DNA of 64,000 nucleotides from Sclerotiophoma versabilis. Its lineage: Eukaryota > Ascomycota > Dothideomycetes > Pleosporales > Didymellaceae. Shown here piece after piece: positions 58,011 to 64,000 of the stretch. The notes under the pieces are model-generated. The model was not told the origin of the DNA, did not search any database, and was given only the letters and a program-made list of their open reading frames with translations. A program made the translations under genes and the position numbers. Position 1 is the first letter of the stretch; each line of letters starts with the position of its first letter. Where the stretch lies: NCBI GenBank assembly GCA_012274445.1, contig JAAROD010000087.1, positions 186,001-250,000 of the forward strand, read 5' to 3'.

Positions 58011-60019
58011 CTACATTGTGTTCCTAGTAGCCTTTCTCCTCCTCTTCGGTGGTGTATCCACATCCACACTCATGCTCATACTCATGCTGCTTCGCTCACT
58101 TCTGGGCGTCGAATAGCGTTCTAAGATGCTCTTCTTCAGCATATTCTTCGTCTTCTTCTGCTTCAGTTCGCGCTCTTCTTCCGGATCGACGAAACGGTTA
58201 ACAGTGCGGTGATCGACAATGCGCTCCTCTTTGTCATGCTTCCCCTCCTTTTCCGTTTTTGGCCACCTGAACCCGTACAACTTCGAATGGCGTTCGCATC
58301 GTGGGCACTCTTTGCGTGTGTTGTAGCCGTCTGCTTGAACAAAGACATCATCGCACGTCTGGCACTCGACCCATTTGCTGTATTTCGCGGAGAGGCAGGC
58401 GCTGCTGGTCATGTAGTCACCAGGCTTGCGCTTGTTCTTGAACCATCCTTCAGGAACGTCATCTGCTGTGAGTTCGATAGGTGTACCGATGCGATTCTGG
58501 TGGTCGTTGTTAGATTTTGAACGTGTTGTGCGTAGTGTTGGGCGGTATTTGCGCTTGACGATTTGCTCACGCTCGCTGTCAAACTCTAGACTATCTGACA
58601 GTTCGCTGAGTTCTGATGTGCTGTCGTCGTCGGGGAGGAGAAGGGAAGGCAACGGGGCGTTTACCGTTGTTGTTGTGGTTTGCGTCATGAGCGTAGCCAC
58701 GCCCAGAGTAGGGTTATCGTGCAGAGTTTCGGCTTCGATCTTGATCTTTGGCAGAGTTTCCGGCGCGTGATCGTCGTCGATGGAAGTTGCATCGGTGGAG
58801 TGCGCAGACTTTGGCGATTGTGCAAGTGACTGTGGGCTTGTGTCGCGTGATGAGCTGGTTTCGTCCATGCTTATGGTAAGCGGCGTAAGAAGACCGTCGC
58901 GCTGCAAATTACGGATATCGCGCGCTTTGGTAGGAGACGTCGACTCTGAATCTTCGATACTGCTGACAGGCAAGGACGATGTGCTGTGCGCTTTTCTGAG
59001 AGTCGCCTCTCGTAGGTGGTCTGAATCGCGCTGTTTCGTTTGAGGTGATCTCTTCACAAACCGACCTTTCTTTCGCAAGGTTGGCTCCACTGATTCTGAC
59101 TTGCGCTTCTTGGTCTGCTCTTGTGCGTTGTCGTCTTCCTCCTCTTCGTCTTCACTCTCTTCGACGCGCTTCATCGGCGCCCAACCATTAACTCCTCGAT
59201 CCTCGCAAGTCTTGCACAGACACTCCTCGTTGTTCTCGCCGAAGTAGTCCTCGCCGTATGAGACTGTAATCTCGTCACCCGCCTCGATTGGTTTCGCAGC
59301 AACAATCTGCATCCCATCATAGCCCTTGGTCGATAAACGCGCGTTTGCGTCGCAGTCGTGGTTGGCGAAGCGCGCGGGACCCAAGAAGAGTGAGCGTGTC
59401 TTCTTCCTGCTAGAGATAACCAGACTGAAATCCTTGCGCGCCAACTCCAGTTTCTGCTCCTGCTCTTCAGTCATGGCGACTTGAACACCAGTCAGATACT
59501 TGATCTCTTCGCGTGGGTTGATGTCTCGTCGCGCAGTAATCGAGGCTTCGTGCTCAGTGATCATGTAACGGTTGGTGGTGGTGACTTCGAACGGACAATC
59601 CGGCATGTAGATGTTGACGTATCTCCTGAGATGCCGCTTGAACTGTTCTTGATCCTTCTCGTCCTTCATGTTGGCCATAATCTTGCGCAAGCCTGGTAAC
59701 TTGAGCAGCTCCTGTACTGCCTCTGCGGGATCCTTCTCCCAGATAGCGTGCTTTCGGACGCAGTCGGCGATGTCCTCCCCCTGCATGCCTCGAGAAGCAG
59801 CGAAGCGCCCGCCATGGTTCTTGCGGATAGTGGTCCAGTAGTAGACCTGGTGCGGCCATCTTAGCCCATTTGCTTTGGCAGTCCTCGGCGACCGACATGT
59901 CGCGTTCCCGCCAAGTTGCGACTCACCTTGTCGACCAGCGCGTCTGTTATCACGTCGTCATACGATGCCAGTTTTTCCAGCGTCAGTCCGCCCCGGACTC
60001 CCCCAATCTGGCGTGGCAT
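58011..60019 (-). CDS. SET9: Histone H4-K20 methyltransferase SET9 (Suv4-20 type)
   Basis: Two exons, 60019-59927 and 59846-58011 (80 bp intron), give 642 residues. The splice joins LASYDDVITDALVDK to VYYWTTIRKNHGGRFAASRG, a conserved N-terminal stretch of the Set9 family. The SET domain (about 115-235) has RFANHDCDANARL, the AdoMet/lysine-channel motif, and ITVSYGEDYFG, then post-SET cysteines (ECLCKTCED). A long Ser/Thr/acidic linker follows, and a Cys-rich segment (VECQTCDDVFVQADG, ECPRCERHSK) near residue 540 could bind zinc. Set9/Kmt5 methylates H4K20 and aids DNA-damage checkpoint recruitment. Starts 501 bp from MRPL38 on the other strand. Confidence 0.93.
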
Positions 60020-60520
60020 GATGCGCAAAACGTCACAACAACAAGAAACGGTGTCTTTGGCAAAGCTGACGGCGCTGCACAAGCTGACAAAAAGCAACGA
60101 TGCTGAAAGGGGTGGTTGGGGTGACGTATGGCAGCCAATAAGCCAGTTTCACCTGGAAGGAGCGACGGCGGCGAGGGACAAGGCGCGCAGGAATGAAAGA
60201 CAACAGCAGCAAACACTTGACGGGAAGGAGAGGAAGGGGAGGAAGGAGCGGCACCGCACAAAGGCAGCGAAGGCGCACTACACTCGGCGCAGAACAAGGC
60301 TGGGCTCAGTCGGGGCCGTCGGCAGGGGGCTTGTCGCTTTGGCGCGCGTGAAGGGTGCGCAAGCGAGCGCTAGGTGGCCGGGATTGGGGGGCGGCCGACG
60401 ACATCTGAGCAAAGCTGTGTTCGTGCAGGACTGACAACGGCCAACACCAGCAATCGACGCGCGACTGCACACCCGACGCCCTGCGGAATCTGCTTGCACG
60501 AGCACACACAGCCATCCACG
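60020..60520. other. Divergent SET9/MRPL38 promoter region
   Basis: 501 bp between divergent start codons, with GC-rich and GGAAGG-type purine-rich stretches. No gene or TATA box recognised. Confidence 0.4.
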
Positions 60521-61030
60521 ATGATCCAGCTGAAGGTACGACGCTGCCGCCCACGCTGCAGCCCGCGCGACAGGAACTGATGCGCCGCTTCTAGACCCTC
60601 GTCAACTGCATCGACAACTCGGGCGCCGCCATAGTCGAGTGCGTCAACGTGCTGCGATCGAAGCGTCCGGCGAAAGTTGGTATGTTGGAACAGGCTCCGA
60701 GGTAGAAGGTCCAGGCTAACCGGTCCAGGCGACCGCATCGTCGTCGTCGTCAAGAAGCAGCGCAACTTCGGCCCCGAGACGGGCAACAGCGTGTCCGTCA
60801 GCGCAGCAAACAAGGTGCGGAGAGGAGATGTCCGACATGCAGTCGTCGTGCGCACAGCGAAGAAGTGGCAGCGGCCGGACGGCAGCGTGGTCAAGTTCGA
60901 CGACAACGCCTGCGTGCTCATCAATAAGGCCGGCGAGCCCATTGGCTCGAGAGTCAGCGGTGTTGTGGCGGCAGAGCTGAGGCAGAAGCAGTGGTCGAAG
61001 ATCCTGTCGCTGGCGCCCATGCACGTCTAG
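60521..61030 (+). CDS. MRPL38: Mitochondrial ribosomal protein uL14m
   Basis: Three exons, 60521-60535 (five codons), 60595-60679 and 60729-61030, with introns of 59 and 49 bp, giving 133 residues. The protein is a full-length L14 homologue: MIQLKTLVNCIDNSGAA, VGDRIVVVVKKQRN, DVRHAVVVRTAKKWQRPDGS and the typical FDDNACVLINKAGEPIGSRV with C-terminal KILSLA. It binds 21S rRNA at the subunit interface of the mitochondrial large subunit. Charged changes in place of bacterial residues and no longer presequence fit yeast Mrpl38. The stop codon is the first unit of a 15 bp minisatellite. Confidence 0.93.
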
Positions 61031-61114
61031 GTGCTGTACGTGTAGGTGCTGTACGTGTAGGTGCTGTACGTGTAGGTGTTCTACGTCTAGGTGCTTTACG
61101 TCTAGGTGCTGCAT
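61025..61114 (+). repeat. 15 bp minisatellite (six units) starting at the MRPL38 stop codon
   Basis: Six consecutive 15 bp units of the form GTsTAGGTGyTstAC. The first unit contains the last Val codon and TAG stop of MRPL38. Because 15 is a multiple of three, every unit repeats a TAG in the same frame. On the opposite strand the array reads as a five-residue repeat (HLHVQ-like) with no stop. Confidence 0.9.
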
Positions 61115-61333
61115 GTCTGGAAACTGCAGGGATGGAGATCATGGACTGCACAGTCGATCGAGATCAGGGACTTGGGGTTGCATTTTCAGGAGTATATGGA
61201 GTGCAAGAACACTGTAAAATATGTGTATGCCATTGTATCAATACCCACGGGTATCAGAAGACTAGTTTCCGGGACTCCACGCCGCATGTAAAAGTTCAAA
61301 CGCCGGCCAAATGCCTATCATGTGATGCATCGC

Positions 61334-62134
61334 TCATGAGGGCTGCGTGACTTTACCGCAGCCACAGCAGACGTAGTAGAGGGCCTGTTCTCGTCAGATG
61401 TGCCTTGTGGCGTTCATGGGTGCCCTTACCATGCCCGTGTCTGCGGTTCGCTGTTGCGACTGGAAGAAGACAGCCTCGTTCTCGCCGCAGGAGCACTGCT
61501 TCTGGATGCGCGGTAGCTGGCCGCAACTGTTAGCCAGCAGGTTCGAAAGAATCAGGCAAGCAACAGAAGGGTGTGCTCATGACAGGACGTCTTCCATGTC
61601 CTCGTTGTCAAAGAAGTCATCATCATAGGCCTCGAAGTCATGGTCCATGTAGTACTGTGGCGCAGCGTGCGTCGGCTCATCCTCAGCCTCAAGCATGAAG
61701 CCTGGAGCCCAGTCCTCGCCGCACACATTGCACATGATGTCCTGCCCGCACATGGTGCAGCAGGTGACCTCTTTCTCGATTTCTTTGGCAGCAGCGTTCT
61801 GGGAAGTGGGGCCGGAGGGACCAACCGTAGGATCTTGCGCGACCTCTGCTGTGACACCAGCCGTGGCTCCAACAGTCGATGCGATTTCGTGCCTCATGAC
61901 GCAAGACGAGGGCGCCTCTTCGGTGAAGGAACACGTTCTGCAGGCGAACAGCAGCTTGTTCTCGGCCTTGTCTTCGCGGGGAAACAGCAGATTGGAGCTG
62001 CGCAAGTAAGCGCGTGTATGCGCAGGACGACGACACGGGGACACTCACCACTCAGAGCAGAAGCGGAAGAGGATCTGCTTGTTTGCGTCGTGCGTTTCTT
62101 TGCTCCCATAGTCTGCTTCGGCGGGGGACGACAT
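61334..62134 (-). CDS. RPB9: RNA polymerase II subunit Rpb9
   Basis: Four exons, 62134-62049, 61997-61826, 61516-61430 and 61384-61334 (introns 51, 309 and 45 bp), give 131 residues. The N-terminal zinc ribbon has FRFCSECSNLLFPRED and ACRTCSFTEEA. DPT joins LPRIQKQ across the long intron, and the C-terminal ribbon has EAVFFQSQQRTADTGM and YYVCCGCGK. Rpb9 aids start-site choice, fidelity and TFIIS-linked proofreading. The first Cys pair of the second ribbon reads CSCG, one residue closer than the usual CxxC. The 309 bp intron is far longer than others here, starts GTTGGT, ends with a GCTAAC branch and GGCCAG, and holds an in-frame 82-codon coding-like segment. Confidence 0.88.
61577..61825 (-). 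other. In-frame coding-like segment inside the RPB9 intron
   Basis: If the 309 bp intron were retained, translation would run on for 82 codons from DPT before a TGA at 61577-61579. The extra peptide has a Cys4 pattern (CTMCGQDIMCNVCGE: C-x2-C-x5-C-x2-C) and a strongly acidic, aromatic tail (DHDFEAYDDDFFDNEDMED). The composition looks selected rather than random. This may be an alternative C-terminus for Rpb9, or an unusual intron. Confidence 0.4.
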
Positions 62135-62527
62135 GGCGGCGGAGCTTGTGTCTGGTTGTTGCGGCGGGGCAAGGGTGGGATATGTGCTGCGGTGTTGTTG
62201 CGCAGGCGTGTGCGAGGGCGGTCGAGGTGCTGAGTGCTGGCGCGTGGCGCGTGGTGGCAGGTGAGTCTTGCTTATCGATGGCGGACGAGAGAACGATGTT
62301 GCGCCGTCAACCGCTGCTTGGCAACGCAGGTCCCACGCCGGCCAGCTCTGTGTTCCCCGCAGCTCGCGCCGATCGCACTGCCATCGAGACTAGACGGCGG
62401 TGCAACCTCACCTCCAAACGCAGCTCTCAGCAAGACTTGATCCTACCCCGCTCTGCCCTGCCTGCCTTGCCTGCCCTGCCTGCCCATTTGTCGCTCTGTC
62501 GCGTGTATTGAACTGCCAGTTGCAACC
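62135..62527. promoter_or_regulatory. Shared divergent RPB9/ESS1 promoter
   Basis: 393 bp between start codons on opposite strands. A C/T-rich CCTG/CCTTG repeat lies at about 62453-62485, close to ESS1. No TATA box, as usual for housekeeping promoters. Bidirectional use is inferred from layout. Confidence 0.5.
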
Positions 62528-63264
62528 ATGGTAAGCTATGGCCTTGTTGGTAAGCATCAATGGCGGACCATGCAACTAACACGCTATGCAGTCGTCCAGC
62601 GAAACGGGACTGCCCGAGGGCTGGGAGATTCGCCGCTCTAACAGCAAGAACCTGCCCTACTACTTCCATGCCGCGACCAAGGACTCGCGGTGGGAGCCTC
62701 CTGCCGGCACCGACCCCGAGAAGCTCAAGCAGTACATGGCTGCCCACCACAGCTCCAAGGGCGTCGCACCCGCCAACTACGCAAACTCTGGCGACAAGAT
62801 CCGGGCAGCCCATCTGCTCGTCAAGCATAGGGACAGCAGACGCCCGGCCAGCTGGAGAGAGCCCAACATCACCAGGTCCAAGGAGGAGGCGCGCGCGCTC
62901 ATCGAGGGCTACGAGGCACAGATCCAGGCATACGAGGGCACTGCGCCAGGCAATGGCGCTGAGCCCAAGTCGCTCTCTGAGCTGGCCACCACCGAGTCGG
63001 ACTGCAGCAGCGCACGGAAGGGGGGCGACCTGTGAGTGCCGCAATAGCCAGGTGTGACGGTTGAATGCTGACACTCGTTAGGGGCTTCTTCGGCCGCGGT
63101 GATATGCAGAAGGAGTTCGAAGAGGCATCGTTTGCCCTGGAGAAGGGACAAGTGAGCAAGGTTGTTGAAACTGCATCGGGGCTGCACTTGATACAGAGGT
63201 TTGCCAGACACAGCCCCCGCGTCCAAGGATTCAGCGCTGACTTGTCACCAACAGACTGGAGTAG
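62528..63264 (+). CDS. ESS1: Parvulin-type peptidyl-prolyl isomerase Ess1/Pin1
   Basis: Four exons, 62528-62530 (ATG only), 62592-63031, 63082-63198 and 63255-63264 (introns about 61, 50 and 56 bp), give 189 residues. The start codon stands alone in exon 1, and the last exon carries only LE and the stop. A WW domain (residues about 7-40, LPEGWEIRRSNSKNLPYYFH, TKDSRWEPP) precedes the PPIase domain with the phosphate-binding AAHLLVKHRDSRRPASW and the catalytic ESDCSSARKGGDLGFFGRG, ending HLIQR-LE. Ess1/Pin1 turns phospho-Ser/Thr-Pro bonds, notably in the Pol II C-terminal domain. It is divergent from RPB9, a Pol II subunit gene. Confidence 0.93.
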
Positions 63265-63714
63265 GCTCGCACAGGACTGCAGTGTAGGACCACATGGAGA
63301 GCACGGATGGTGAGACGATTGACATGCGCAACGAAAGCAGGGTGTTGAGAAAGGTTCGCTTGACAGTGCAGTGTGGGAACGTGGCTTAGACCGCAGCCAC
63401 GTCGATGATGCCCAACAGTCAACAAGTGAACCGGTGCTGTGCGAAGACAGGTTGCGAGTTGCCATACTAGCCAGCTGCAGCGCAATCAAGACAACGTGTT
63501 CAGCTTCGTTTGCTCTCGGCCTTCTTCTAATTGCCTCTCCTAGGCGGGCTACAGCGACCAACGGCGACCGAGGCCTCCTCAGCCCCCCCTCTCGGACTTG
63601 ACAGCGAGCAGACGCATCCAGCAATTAAAATGTGGTGCCCGAACCTTAGGATGCGGGGGGAGAGTGGTCGAGGCTTGAAGGTACCAGCAGCTTGTCACCT
63701 ATAGTCGCGCAGCA
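63265..63714. other. Convergent 3' flanks, 0.45 kb
   Basis: ESS1 ends here, facing the minus-strand tail to the right. Short frames lack coding character. Confidence 0.5.
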
Positions 63715-63920
63715 TCATCGCTCGTGTGACAGGGACCGAACGCCGTACTCCACATATCTCGCTTCATAGTCGAACGTCTGCATTGTCTCATCGCCGCCGG
63801 CTACGTGCTTGTGGCACACACATGACGGATCGCGCGGCCGCTTCTTGAAACTGTGCACCTTGGCCTCATCAAACAGCATTTCGAAACACAGCAGAATACG
63901 GCAGTGTGCATGCCTTTATA
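63715..63920 (-). CDS. Partial C-terminal coding tail of an unrecognised gene
   Basis: A minus-strand frame of about 60 codons ends at TGA (63715-63717) and has protein-like content: RILLCFEMLFDEAKVHSF, a basic stretch, PSCVCHKHV and a Tyr/Glu-rich end (TFDYEARYVEYGVRS). It is closed upstream by a TAA, so it is either a short frame or, more likely, a last exon joined to exons beyond the window; GTAAGC at about 63971-63976 and TATAAAG at about 63912 are candidate splice sites. It resembles, weakly, the linker of ThiF/UBA4-type enzymes, but I would not assign it. Confidence 0.35.
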
Positions 63921-64000
63921 CGATCTTGCAACATGCTGGCCGTTGACTGGCAGCCCCCAGTGCGCAAAAGCTTACACAGTCGTACGGCAAGCTCGGCTGT

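Noticed and set aside
61640..62233. 197-codon plus-strand frame antisense to RPB9
   Set aside because: It overlaps RPB9 exons and has no recognisable domain; the minus-strand gene is well supported.

Overview
The window is eukaryotic nuclear DNA from a filamentous ascomycete (Pezizomycotina; a dothideomycete is the best guess). The evidence is many short GT..AG introns of about 43-105 bp with CTAAC/CTGAC-type branch sites, compact genes on both strands, and recognisable fungal orthologues: VPS17, MEF2, ZRT3, MED22, PSY2, DFR1, MRH4, BUD4, OMA1, SET9, MRPL38, RPB9 and ESS1. Exon sums were checked for divisibility by three. Starts are ATG; several open frames run further upstream only from GTG or TTG and were trimmed.

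Left part (1-22 kb): VPS17 (-) and MEF2 (+) diverge from a 216 bp promoter. Next come a 55-residue membrane microprotein, an unrecognised membrane-anchored protein with a second frame behind it, a CMT1/CAP59-type glycosyltransferase, a ZRT3-like vacuolar zinc transporter and an initiator tRNA-Met. Two large minus-strand orphans follow: a disordered, probably nuclear protein and a 1112-residue protein with an old internal duplication.

Middle (22-45 kb): this holds a MED22-like gene with an unresolved 5' end, a Ser-rich conserved unknown, and two gene-poor stretches (22.9-25.4 and 26.4-28.9 kb). Then come PSY2 (seven exons), dihydrofolate reductase, an MGST3-type MAPEG enzyme, an orphan membrane protein, an F-box-like protein, a ferric reductase, an extended SDR reductase divergent from a flavin monooxygenase, and a GPI-anchored secreted protein.

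Right part (45-64 kb): this is housekeeping-rich. It holds mitochondrial MRH4, OMA1 and MRPL38; BUD4 for septation; a multi-pass orphan; the H4K20 methyltransferase SET9; RPB9 with a 309 bp intron carrying an in-frame coding-like segment; and the prolyl isomerase ESS1 divergent from RPB9. An unresolved minus-strand coding tail runs to the right edge.

Most worth a second look: the RPB9 intron frame and the RPB9/ESS1 divergent pair; the 15 bp minisatellite that starts at the MRPL38 stop codon and repeats the stop in every unit; the internally duplicated orphan; and the 55-residue microprotein.
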